From Actinomycetota bacterium (lineage in GTDB: Bacteria > Actinomycetota > Actinomycetes > Nanopelagicales > Nanopelagicaceae), in assembly GCA_009700365.1 (NCBI GenBank), contig WLME01000005.1, positions 1-19,152 on the forward strand: a stretch of DNA of 19,152 nucleotides. The letters are read 5' to 3'. The notes under the pieces are model-generated. The model was not told the origin of the DNA, did no database searches, and saw nothing but the letters and a program-made list of their open reading frames with translations. The position numbers and the translations under genes are program-made. Below are positions 1 to 6,765 of this stretch, in pieces (position 1 is the first letter of the stretch; the number at the start of each line of letters is the position of its first letter).

Positions 1-917
1 ACTGCTGGGTACTTCATGGTGACCTTGGATCCAATATTTCCATCTACACATTCCATGGTTGCACCTTCAGCACAAGTAGCACGCTTTGTAACCAAGTTGT
101 AAACGTTATTCGACCAGTTTTGAATTGTTGTGTAGCGCACGCGTGCGCCTTTCTTCACAATAATTTCAACAACGGCCGAGTGGAGAGAATCCGACTTATA
201 AATCGGTGCGGTGCAGCCTTCTACATAGTGAATATATGAATCTTCGTCGGCGATGATCAAAGTACGTTCGAACTGGCCCATATTTTCAGTATTAATACGG
301 AAATAAGCCTGCAAAGGAATATCTACATGTACACCCTTAGGAACGTAAATAAATGACCCACCTGACCACACTGATGTATTGAGCGCTGCAAACTTGTTAT
401 CGCCTACGGGAATAACTGTTGCAAAATATTCTTTGAAGAGCTCAGGATGCTGCTTGAGAGCGCTATCTGTATCTAGGAAGATGACTCCCTGCTTCTCAAG
501 ATCTTCGCGGATTGAGTGATAAACAACCTCAGACTCGTACTGAGCAGCGACACCTGAGACCAGGCGTTGCTTTTCTGCTTCAGGGATTCCTAGTCGGTCG
601 TACGTGTTCTTAATATCATCTGGCAAATCTTCCCAAGTAGCTGCCTGCTTTTCAGTTGAACGCACGAAGTACTTAATGGTGTCGAAGAAGATGCCCGAGA
701 GATCTGATCCCCATGATGGCATCGGTTTCTTATCAAAGAGCGCAAGCCCCTTGAGACGAAGGTCGAGCATCCACTGTGGCTCGCTCTTCTTCGCAGAAAT
801 GTCACGAACTACTTCTTCGCTGAGACCGCGTTTTGCGTTTGAACCAGCATCATTGCTATCAGACCAACCGTATTCATAATTTCCGAGGCCTTCGAGCTCT
901 GGGTGTGCTGTTGTCAT
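1..917 (-). CDS. sufB: SufB, Fe-S cluster assembly scaffold subunit (3' end outside window)
   Basis: SufB is the scaffold subunit of the cytoplasmic SufBCD complex, on which iron-sulfur clusters are built before transfer to target proteins. The frame is open from the ATG at 917 to the left edge, giving 305 complete residues; the C-terminal part is cut off by the window, so later functional residues cannot be checked. The visible protein has the family's N-terminal region (LGNYEYGW near residue 12, PQWMLDLRL near residue 48) and core stretches such as WSGGSFIYVPKGV and EGCTAPIYKSDSLHSAVVEI. The start is fixed by a 4-bp ATGA overlap with the sufR stop, with a GGAAAGG ribosome site 8 nt upstream inside sufR, so translation is probably coupled. 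SufD, SufC and SufS would be expected further left, outside the window. The family assignment is firm. Confidence 0.96.
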   Translation of the reverse strand, partial: MTTAHPELEGLGNYEYGWSDSNDAGSNAKRGLSEEVVRDISAKKSEPQWMLDLRLKGLALFDKKPMPSWGSDLSGIFFDTIKYFVRSTEKQAATWEDLPDDIKNTYDRLGIPEAEKQRLVSGVAAQYESEVVYHSIREDLEKQGVIFLDTDSALKQHPELFKEYFATVIPVGDNKFAALNTSVWSGGSFIYVPKGVHVDIPLQAYFRINTENMGQFERTLIIADEDSYIHYVEGCTAPIYKSDSLHSAVVEIIVKKGARVRYTTIQNWSNNVYNLVTKRATCAEGATMECVDGNIGSKVTMKYPA

Positions 918-1573
918 GTGCGTGCCTTTCCAGCGGTAGATGTTTCTCTCTTGGGAATATATGTAGTGCAGACTCCATCGCCATGAGCAATGGTTGCCAG
1001 TCTTTGAACGTGAGTACCAAGAATTTTTGAAAGTACTTCAGTCTCTGCTTCGCACAGTTGAGGAAATTCAGCTGCGACGTGTGCAATCGGACAATGGTGT
1101 TGACAAAGTTGTTCACCCGATGCAAGCGATTCAACACTTGCTGCATAACCTTGTTCAGTAAGAAATGTCGCAAGCGCTTCGGTCTTATGCGATTGCTGTG
1201 CAACTGCGATGGTGGCTTTACGCTCGATGTCATCGGCGCGAGATTGCGCAAATGCCTTGACCAGATGTTCGCCTGATTGCGCTGACATAAATTTCAACGC
1301 CGCCACAGCAAGGTCGTCATATGAATGTTCAAACTTCTCGCGACCTGAATCGGTCATAACGAATACTTTTGAAGGTCGTCCTCGCCCACGTATAAGCGCC
1401 TGATGGGGTTCGCGCGCTTCTAGAATTCCATCTGCTATCAAGAGATCTAAATGGCGCCGAATTCCAGCGGGGGTAAGGCCCAATCGTTCTCCCAGAACCA
1501 CCGCTGTCGAAGGGCCATTTTCGAGGATGGAGCGCGCCACTGCGTCGCGGGTGCTCAGATCGTCGAATTTCAC
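914..1573 (-). CDS. sufR: SufR, Fe-S-sensing repressor of the suf operon
   Basis: This is a cytoplasmic winged-helix repressor that, in its family, carries an Fe-S cluster and represses suf genes when clusters are sufficient. With a GTG start at 1573 the protein has 219 residues. The DNA-binding part spans about residues 10-75 (VARSILENGPSTA, then LGLTPAGIRRHLDLL, then a basic RGRGRPSKV wing). The C-terminal half has Cys157, Cys161, Cys174 and Cys202; the C-x12-C-x27-C set is the likely cluster site. A longer reading from TTG at 1609 is possible, but its extra 12 residues look unlike the family and cover probable promoter DNA, and the family's usual N-terminus aligns from the GTG. The gene overlaps sufB by 4 bp, consistent with a co-transcribed, self-regulated operon. 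Function is inferred from family and position. Confidence 0.9.
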   Translation of the reverse strand: MKFDDLSTRDAVARSILENGPSTAVVLGERLGLTPAGIRRHLDLLIADGILEAREPHQALIRGRGRPSKVFVMTDSGREKFEHSYDDLAVAALKFMSAQSGEHLVKAFAQSRADDIERKATIAVAQQSHKTEALATFLTEQGYAASVESLASGEQLCQHHCPIAHVAAEFPQLCEAETEVLSKILGTHVQRLATIAHGDGVCTTYIPKRETSTAGKART

Positions 1574-1609
1574 AACACTATTGTGTCGTAATTCGCCCTG
1601 CCTCGCCAA
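1571..1609 (-). promoter_or_regulatory. Probable sufR-sufB promoter with overlapping operator palindrome
   Basis: On the minus strand a -35-like TTGGCG (1609-1604) is followed after 18 nt by a -10-like CACAAT (1585-1580), then 6 nt and the GTG start at 1573. This geometry fits a leaderless transcript. A perfect inverted repeat CACAA-N5-TTGTG (1571-1585) covers the -10 element and the start codon, where a bound repressor would block transcription. SufR autoregulation is known in other actinobacteria, which makes SufR the natural candidate for this site. The promoter elements match consensus only partly, so the assignment is inference. Confidence 0.45.
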
Positions 1610-1642
1610 TCCAAGGTGAGGCGCGAGGCGAGCCCGAGGTCA

Positions 1643-1648
1643 TAGGCT
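1643..1648 (+). promoter_or_regulatory. Probable -10 element for leaderless ctaA transcript
   Basis: TAGGCT fits the TANNNT -10 pattern common in actinobacteria and lies 7 nt before the GTG start of ctaA, the spacing expected for a transcript that begins at or next to the start codon. No good -35 element is visible, and the only purine-rich stretch (GGAG, 1651-1654) is too close to the start codon to be a normal ribosome site. The element would drive ctaA-tkt-pgi. Confidence 0.4.
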
Positions 1649-1655
1649 ACGGAGC

Positions 1656-2534
1656 GTGAGTAGAGCAAATTCTGTAGCCCAACGAGCGCTTGCGCCGTTA
1701 ACCGCTCTCCTCCTCTTTCTACAGAGCGCCCTCATAGTCACAGGAGGGGCAGTTCGCCTCACCGGCTCCGGTCTTGGTTGCCCAACGTGGCCAGAATGTA
1801 CGCCCGGTTCGTACACCCCCGTGCCGCACCAAGCCGAAGGGCAACTTCATGCATGGATTGAATTTGGAAATCGTCTGCTTACCTTTGCCCTGTTCTTTGC
1901 GGCGGTTGCAACAATCATCGCAGTCTTTCGCTCTCGCCGTAGAGATCTACGATTCTTAGCACTTACTCAAGTTCTAGGAATTCTTGCACAAGGAGTTCTC
2001 GGTGGAATAACCGTTCTTACAAATCTCAATCCACTCGCCGTCGCTTCGCACTTTATTCTCTCAATTTTCTTAGTCGCAGCTGCGACATCTCTGCATTCAC
2101 GTCGCCATCATCCATTTGTTCGTACTTCTTCTTCACACGTAGGTATTTCCCAACTATCGCTCGTGCATGTGGTTATTGCATTCGCAGTCATTGCAGTTGG
2201 AACACTTGTAACTGGAAGCGGACCTCACGCTGGAGATATCGATGCCCCGCGCTTGAAACTGAATATTCAACATGTTGCATATGTTCATGGTGGGCTGGTT
2301 CTTGCGCTATTGCTTATAACCATCCTCTTTTACTTTCGTGGCGATCAACGATACGAAACCAAGCGTTGGCTCGCTATATTTTTCACTCTTTCACTCGCTC
2401 AAGGCGCGATTGGTTACATCCAATATATTCAAGGAGTGCCCGAGCTTCTTGTTGGCACACACCTCTTAGGCTCATCACTCGTTTGGATCGCAGCGTGGCG
2501 CGTCCGATTATCTGTAGTTCGTAAACCCGCATAA
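1656..2534 (+). CDS. ctaA: CtaA/COX15-type heme A synthase
   Basis: CtaA oxidises the heme O methyl group to a formyl group, giving heme A for aa3-type cytochrome c oxidase, and acts in the cytoplasmic membrane. The 292-residue protein has the usual actinobacterial size and about eight hydrophobic helices arranged as two similar halves. The extracellular loop has the conserved cysteine pair in CPTWPEC (Cys42, Cys48). Probable heme and active-site residues are His65 with Glu69 (HAWIEFGNR), His132, His211 (YVHGG) and His269 (GTHLLGS). The start is GTG. The gene diverges from sufR and is followed after 10 bp by tkt, so the two are probably co-transcribed. ctaB, which makes the heme O substrate and usually lies next to tkt in related bacteria, is not here and must be elsewhere if the pathway is complete. 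Confidence 0.95.
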   Translation: MSRANSVAQRALAPLTALLLFLQSALIVTGGAVRLTGSGLGCPTWPECTPGSYTPVPHQAEGQLHAWIEFGNRLLTFALFFAAVATIIAVFRSRRRDLRFLALTQVLGILAQGVLGGITVLTNLNPLAVASHFILSIFLVAAATSLHSRRHHPFVRTSSSHVGISQLSLVHVVIAFAVIAVGTLVTGSGPHAGDIDAPRLKLNIQHVAYVHGGLVLALLLITILFYFRGDQRYETKRWLAIFFTLSLAQGAIGYIQYIQGVPELLVGTHLLGSSLVWIAAWRVRLSVVRKPA

Positions 2535-2538
2535 GGAG
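2533..2538 (+). promoter_or_regulatory. Strong ribosome-binding site of tkt
   Basis: AAGGAG lies 6 nt before the ATG at 2545 and shares its first two bases with the ctaA stop codon (TAA, 2532-2534). This fixes the tkt start and suggests that ribosomes finishing ctaA can reinitiate on tkt. Confidence 0.8.
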
Positions 2539-2544
2539 AAGAAA

Positions 2545-4593
2545 ATGACGAAGATCGCTGGCTGGACTGAACTGGACGACCGTGCAGTCGCCTACGCGCG
2601 AGCTCTTGCTATGGATGCTGTGCAAAAGGTCGGCAATGGCCACCCAGGTACTGCAATGGCGCTAGCTCCAGTGGCTTACAACCTTTTTCAGCGCCATCTC
2701 ATTCATGATCCATCCGATCCACAATGGCTAGGTCGCGATCGTTTTATCCTGTCATGCGGTCACTCTTCAATGACTCTCTATACGCAATTATTCTTTAGCG
2801 GATACGGCCTTGAAATGGAAGATATCCAATCATTTCGCACCTGGGGTTCGCTGACTCCTGGACATCCTGAATACGGACATACCGCCGGTGTAGAAATGAC
2901 GACAGGTCCATTGGGCGCAGGTGTTGCAACATCTGTTGGATTCGCAATGGCAGCACGGTATGAACGCGGCTTACTCGATCCCGAGTCGCCAGCTGGTTCA
3001 TCACTTTTTGATCATTCCATCTGGGTTATCTGTTCTGATGGTGATTTACAAGAAGGTGTGTCCGGAGAAGCATCGTCACTTGCCGGAACTCAAGAGCTAG
3101 GTAATCTCAATATTATTTACGACGACAACCGAATCTCTATTGAAGGAGATACTCATGTCTCATTTACTGAGGATGTCGCCGCACGATATCGCGCATATGG
3201 TTGGCACGTTCAAGAAGTCCCTGCACTCGCTGATGGAAATGTAGATCTATCTGCTCTTGATGCGGCTATGACTGCGGCAAAAGCAGAAATCAGCAAACCC
3301 TCTTTGATAAGAATGCACTCAACAATTGCATGGCCTGCACCAAAAGCTCGTGGCACGGCAAAGTCTCATGGTTCAGCTCTCGGTGATGAAGAAATTGCGG
3401 CAACGAAGGTGCTACTTGGGCTCAACCCTGAAGAGAAGTTTGCAATGCCTGCAGATGTTTTCGCCCACGTGCGCGCAGTGAAAGAACGTGGAGCAGCGCT
3501 ACACAAGGAATGGGATGCAAATTTTACCCAATGGCAGAAAGCTCATCCAGATCGCGCGGCTTTACTAAATCGCCTTATTTCTCGAGAACTTCCTGCTAAC
3601 TGGGAGGCTTCACTTCCTGTATTTGAATCTGGTAAAGATGTCGCTACCCGAAACGCTTCAGGCCATGTAATCAATGCACTTGCAAAAGTTCTTCCTGAAT
3701 TCTGGGGAGGATCTGCAGATCTAGCAGATTCGAATATGACTACTATCGAAGGTGGAAATTCATTTCTACCAGCATCTAGCCAGATGAAGAACGCTGATCC
3801 ATATGGTCGCATCATTCACTTTGGTATCCGTGAACATGCAATGGGTTCGATTCTTAATGGCATTGCTTTGCATGGACTTTCTCGTTCTTTTGCGGGCACA
3901 TTCGCAGTCTTTAGTGATTACATGCGTCCTTCAGTGCGTCTTGCTGCAATTATGGATATCCCTTCCACATTCGTCTGGACCCATGATTCAATCGGCGTCG
4001 GTGAAGATGGTCCCACTCATCAACCTGTAGAACACTTTGCAGCTCTACGTGCGATTCCAAATTTCGCAGTGATTCGCCCAGCAGATGCCAACGAAGTATC
4101 AGAGGCTTGGAAATCTGTACTCAAGCGCAATAAACCTGCAGGTTTCTTACTATCTCGCCAAAATCTTCGCACAGTAGACCGCACCACCCATGGGGCTGTA
4201 TCTGGAGTTGATAAAGGTGCATACATACTTAAGGAAGCTTCTTCGGCTCCACAAGTAGTAATCATCGCAACTGGCTCTGAAGTTGGAATTGCACTCGATG
4301 CCCAGATTGCTTTGGAAGGCGAGGGTGTCTCAACTCGAGTAGTAAGTGCGCCATGCCTCGAGTGGTTTAACGAAGAGCCAACTTCTTATCGTGACTCCGT
4401 ACTTCCGCCTTCTGCACTTCGTGTCAGCATCGAAGCTGGAATTGCTCTCGGATGGCGCGAGTACGTCGGTGATTCGGGAGTAATAATCTCACTAGACCAT
4501 TGGGGCGCATCAGCAGCAGCTGGCAAGCTCTACACAGAGTTTGGGCTTACATCAGAGCGCGTGATCTCAGATGTGAAAAAGGCTCTTGCCTAA
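2545..4593 (+). CDS. tkt: Transketolase
   Basis: Transketolase moves two-carbon ketol units between sugar phosphates in the non-oxidative pentose phosphate pathway, using thiamine diphosphate and a divalent metal in the cytoplasm. At 682 residues it is full length. The N-terminal pyrophosphate domain has GNGHPG (30-35) and the cofactor/metal motif SDGDLQEG (164-171) followed by DDNRIS. The pyrimidine domain has FGIREHAMG with the catalytic Glu430, and His33 of GNGHPG is also an expected active-site residue. The SDGD form, rather than GDG, is normal for actinobacterial enzymes. The gene sits between ctaA and pgi, and its TAA stop overlaps the pgi ATG by one base. Transaldolase, the usual next gene in this neighbourhood, is absent. 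Confidence 0.98.
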   Translation: MTKIAGWTELDDRAVAYARALAMDAVQKVGNGHPGTAMALAPVAYNLFQRHLIHDPSDPQWLGRDRFILSCGHSSMTLYTQLFFSGYGLEMEDIQSFRTWGSLTPGHPEYGHTAGVEMTTGPLGAGVATSVGFAMAARYERGLLDPESPAGSSLFDHSIWVICSDGDLQEGVSGEASSLAGTQELGNLNIIYDDNRISIEGDTHVSFTEDVAARYRAYGWHVQEVPALADGNVDLSALDAAMTAAKAEISKPSLIRMHSTIAWPAPKARGTAKSHGSALGDEEIAATKVLLGLNPEEKFAMPADVFAHVRAVKERGAALHKEWDANFTQWQKAHPDRAALLNRLISRELPANWEASLPVFESGKDVATRNASGHVINALAKVLPEFWGGSADLADSNMTTIEGGNSFLPASSQMKNADPYGRIIHFGIREHAMGSILNGIALHGLSRSFAGTFAVFSDYMRPSVRLAAIMDIPSTFVWTHDSIGVGEDGPTHQPVEHFAALRAIPNFAVIRPADANEVSEAWKSVLKRNKPAGFLLSRQNLRTVDRTTHGAVSGVDKGAYILKEASSAPQVVIIATGSEVGIALDAQIALEGEGVSTRVVSAPCLEWFNEEPTSYRDSVLPPSALRVSIEAGIALGWREYVGDSGVIISLDHWGASAAAGKLYTEFGLTSERVISDVKKALA

Positions 4594-6122
4594 TGCACAT
4601 TTCAGGAAAATCTCTCGCCTCCGTAGATCGCGAAAGCAGTCTCTATTCATCTCTTCGTGATGCGCACCAACGTATTGCCAAGAAGGATTCAACAACGTGG
4701 GGATCAAAGGCAACAGCGGAGGCTTCGATACGACTCAATTGGGTCGATCTTCCTGAGACTTCATTGAACCTTCTCCCCCAGATTTCACATCTGATTAGGA
4801 AATTTGCTGCTCACAAACGTGTTGTTCTCTGTGGAATGGGGGGATCTTCACTTGGACCTGAAGTCATCGCACTTACCTACAAGAAAGAGATCTTCATCTT
4901 TGACTCCACCGACCCCAATTATGCAAAGCACGCAATTGCGGGAGACTTGGCAGAAACCGTTGTCGTTGTAAGTTCTAAATCTGGCTCAACAATTGAAACC
5001 TCTTCGCAGCGCGCATTCTTTGAAGCGCAGTTCACAACGAGTGGGCTTAAGCCTATTGATCACATCCTCTTTGTTACAGATCCGGGTTCGCCGCTAGATC
5101 TCGATGTGCGCACTCATGGTTTCGAAGTCATTAATGCAGACCCGAATGTGGGGGGTCGATTTAGCGTTCTGAGCGCATTTGGGCTTGTCCCATCAGCACT
5201 TGCCGGTGCACCGATTGAAGATATTTTGGCGGATGCTCGTAAAGAAAAGAGTGAATTTACTTCCAACGATTTAGCAATCTTAGATGTTGCCTACATTATC
5301 GTTACCCAAACTGAACAATATGTGGCTTTTACAGATTCTCAATCAAATGTTCCTGGTCTTTCAGATTGGATTGAGCAGTTAATTGCTGAATCAACTGGAA
5401 AAGATCAGATTGGGCGTCTGCCCATAGCTACCGAAAACGTTGAACCAATCGGGAATGCACTCACTATCGCCTATGGCGGAAAATCGGCAGACCTTGTAGT
5501 CGAGGGTCCGCTTGGTGCGCATTTTATTTTTTGGGAGTGGGTCACAGCGATTATTGGCGCAGCGCTGAAAATTGACCCTTTCAATCAACCCAATGTCACA
5601 GAGGCAAAGGAACAAACTTCTGCTTGTTTGGCTGAATGGGGAAACAAGGTTCCAACTCTGCAATCTAATTGCCTAGATAAGTCGGTTGAAATATTCGGAG
5701 ATGGACAATCACTAAAAGATGCACTCGCAACTTTTATTGAAGATGTCAAAGATGGCGGCTACATAGCGATCATGGCCTATCTTGATCGCCGAGACGATGC
5801 GAAGATTGCTGAGCTTCGCTCAATATTGGCTCATAAGTCCGGACACCCAACCTCCTTCGGTTGGGGTCCACGTTTCTTACACTCAACAGGACAATTTCAT
5901 AAGGGCGGGCAGAGAAACGGCTCTTTCTTACAAATCACCGGAGAAACCTCAGAAGATTTCGAGATTCCAGGTCGTCCATTTACTTTGCGCACACTTCTCT
6001 TTGCTCAGGCAATTGGAGATAACAGAGCGCTTGCGACAAGAAAATACCCGCTACTTCGTCTGCATCTGCAGAATCGGAGAGCGGGTATCGATGAGATCTT
6101 GGCCGCAGCTAGATCTCTTTAA
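4593..6122 (+). CDS. pgi: Phosphoglucose isomerase, resembling the PGI part of Tal-Pgi enzymes
   Basis: The enzyme interconverts glucose 6-phosphate and fructose 6-phosphate, linking glycolysis to the pentose phosphate pathway. It has 509 residues from the ATG that overlaps the tkt stop (TAATG); an in-frame ATG at 4500 would add 31 residues read from inside tkt and is unlikely. Two SIS-type sugar-isomerase regions are visible: GSSLGPE (84-90) and SKSGSTIET (128-136) for phosphate binding, GGRFS (187-191), the probable catalytic Glu265 region (EQLIAESTGK), DPFNQPNVTEAK (328-339) and HSTGQFHKGG (430-439). The last two are characteristic of the isomerase half of bifunctional transaldolase-PGI proteins rather than of ordinary 550-residue PGI. 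No transaldolase domain precedes it. It ends 8 bp from the convergent rbpA stop. Confidence 0.93.
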   Translation: MHISGKSLASVDRESSLYSSLRDAHQRIAKKDSTTWGSKATAEASIRLNWVDLPETSLNLLPQISHLIRKFAAHKRVVLCGMGGSSLGPEVIALTYKKEIFIFDSTDPNYAKHAIAGDLAETVVVVSSKSGSTIETSSQRAFFEAQFTTSGLKPIDHILFVTDPGSPLDLDVRTHGFEVINADPNVGGRFSVLSAFGLVPSALAGAPIEDILADARKEKSEFTSNDLAILDVAYIIVTQTEQYVAFTDSQSNVPGLSDWIEQLIAESTGKDQIGRLPIATENVEPIGNALTIAYGGKSADLVVEGPLGAHFIFWEWVTAIIGAALKIDPFNQPNVTEAKEQTSACLAEWGNKVPTLQSNCLDKSVEIFGDGQSLKDALATFIEDVKDGGYIAIMAYLDRRDDAKIAELRSILAHKSGHPTSFGWGPRFLHSTGQFHKGGQRNGSFLQITGETSEDFEIPGRPFTLRTLLFAQAIGDNRALATRKYPLLRLHLQNRRAGIDEILAAARSL

Positions 6123-6130
6123 AAGCGTTT

Positions 6131-6472
6131 CTACTCGATATCGTCGCCGCGTAATTTACGGAGAGCATCTTCCAGAATCTTTTCGCCTTCAGCATCTGTG
6201 CGACGTTCCTTGACATATGCAAGGTGAGTTTTATAAGGAATGTTTACAACGGCACTTGGTGGATTGTTCTTATCTTGGCCAGCCGGTAGACCGCACTTTG
6301 GGCAATCCCACTGATCTGGAATAACTACAGTCTCTTCAACTGCAAATGAGGGGCGAACTTCATGTCCATTTGCGCACCAATAAGAAACGCTTGCGCGCTC
6401 AATTTGATCACCGCGTTCTGCTTCGCCCATTGGGCCGGCGCCGACACGACTACCGCGAATTGCACTTGCCAT
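6131..6472 (-). CDS. rbpA: RbpA, RNA polymerase-binding transcription activator
   Basis: RbpA is an actinobacteria-specific protein that binds RNA polymerase and the principal sigma factor and stabilises the open promoter complex. The 113-residue product has the family layout: a basic N-terminal tail with IRGSRVGAG (residues 5-13), a core with Cys33, His37, Cys57 and Cys60 (YWCANGHE ... WDCPKCG) forming a probable zinc site as in the zinc-bearing Streptomyces type, a linker, and a C-terminal sigma-interaction helix from KTHLAYVKERR onward. The usual THWDML start of that helix is altered to THLAYV, a mild divergence. The gene is last in the gap-pgk-tpiA-secG-rbpA run, 3 bp after secG, with its stop 8 bp from the convergent pgi stop. 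Confidence 0.93.
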   Translation of the reverse strand: MASAIRGSRVGAGPMGEAERGDQIERASVSYWCANGHEVRPSFAVEETVVIPDQWDCPKCGLPAGQDKNNPPSAVVNIPYKTHLAYVKERRTDAEGEKILEDALRKLRGDDIE

Positions 6473-6475
6473 GAA

Positions 6476-6706
6476 TTAACCCTTCAAAACGAGCGAGAGA
6501 GCAACGACGCCTGCGAACCAAAGTCCGCCGACAACAATTGTGATGCGATCGAGATTTCGTTCAACAACTGAAGAACCACCATAGTTTGATGAAATGCCGC
6601 CTCCGAATAAATCGGATAAACCTGAACCTTTGCCCTTATGGAGAAGGACTAAAAGGATCATCAAGACGCTCGTGATGATGAGAAAGATGGAAAGTGCTAA
6701 AGCCAC
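6476..6706 (-). CDS. secG: SecG, preprotein translocase subunit
   Basis: SecG is the small accessory subunit of the SecYEG channel that exports unfolded proteins across the cytoplasmic membrane. The 76-residue protein has two membrane segments (about residues 4-22 and 54-74) separated by the conserved loop HKGKGSGLSDLFGGG (23-37). The GTG start at 6706 is supported by AGGAG 7 nt upstream (6714-6718). It lies 59 bp after tpiA and 3 bp before rbpA. Linkage of secG to tpiA-pgk-gap is a long-standing gene order in actinobacteria and probably reflects co-transcription rather than a shared function. Confidence 0.95.
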   Translation of the reverse strand: MALALSIFLIITSVLMILLVLLHKGKGSGLSDLFGGGISSNYGGSSVVERNLDRITIVVGGLWFAGVVALSLVLKG

Positions 6707-6715
6707 AGTGAAACT

Positions 6716-6743
6716 CCTCTAGAGGTAGGGGTACAGGATACCC
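6716..6743 (-). promoter_or_regulatory. Palindrome and small hairpin in the secG leader
   Basis: Two symmetric elements fill the short tpiA-secG gap. CCTCTAGAGG (6716-6725) is a perfect 10-bp palindrome overlapping the secG ribosome-binding site. GGGTA-N5-TACCC (6729-6743) can form a 5-bp stem with a 5-nt loop in the transcript. They might modulate secG translation or mark a weak processing or termination point within the operon. Neither is long enough to be sure. Confidence 0.3.
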
Positions 6744-6765
6744 GAACGAATTGGAAAGCCTTGAA

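Noticed and set aside
3034..3057. Transketolase cofactor motif begins SDGD rather than GDG
   Set aside because: This form is usual in actinobacterial transketolases; the other catalytic motifs are intact.
4500..4592. In-frame ATG at 4500 that would extend PGI by 31 residues
   Set aside because: The extension is read out of frame from inside tkt and looks like random sequence, whereas the ATG overlapping the tkt stop gives the expected coupled start.
6085..6119. Two AGATCT hexamers near the pgi end that looked like a possible terminator or repeat
   Set aside because: They lie in coding sequence, form no stable stem with a proper loop, and six-base matches at this distance are expected by chance.
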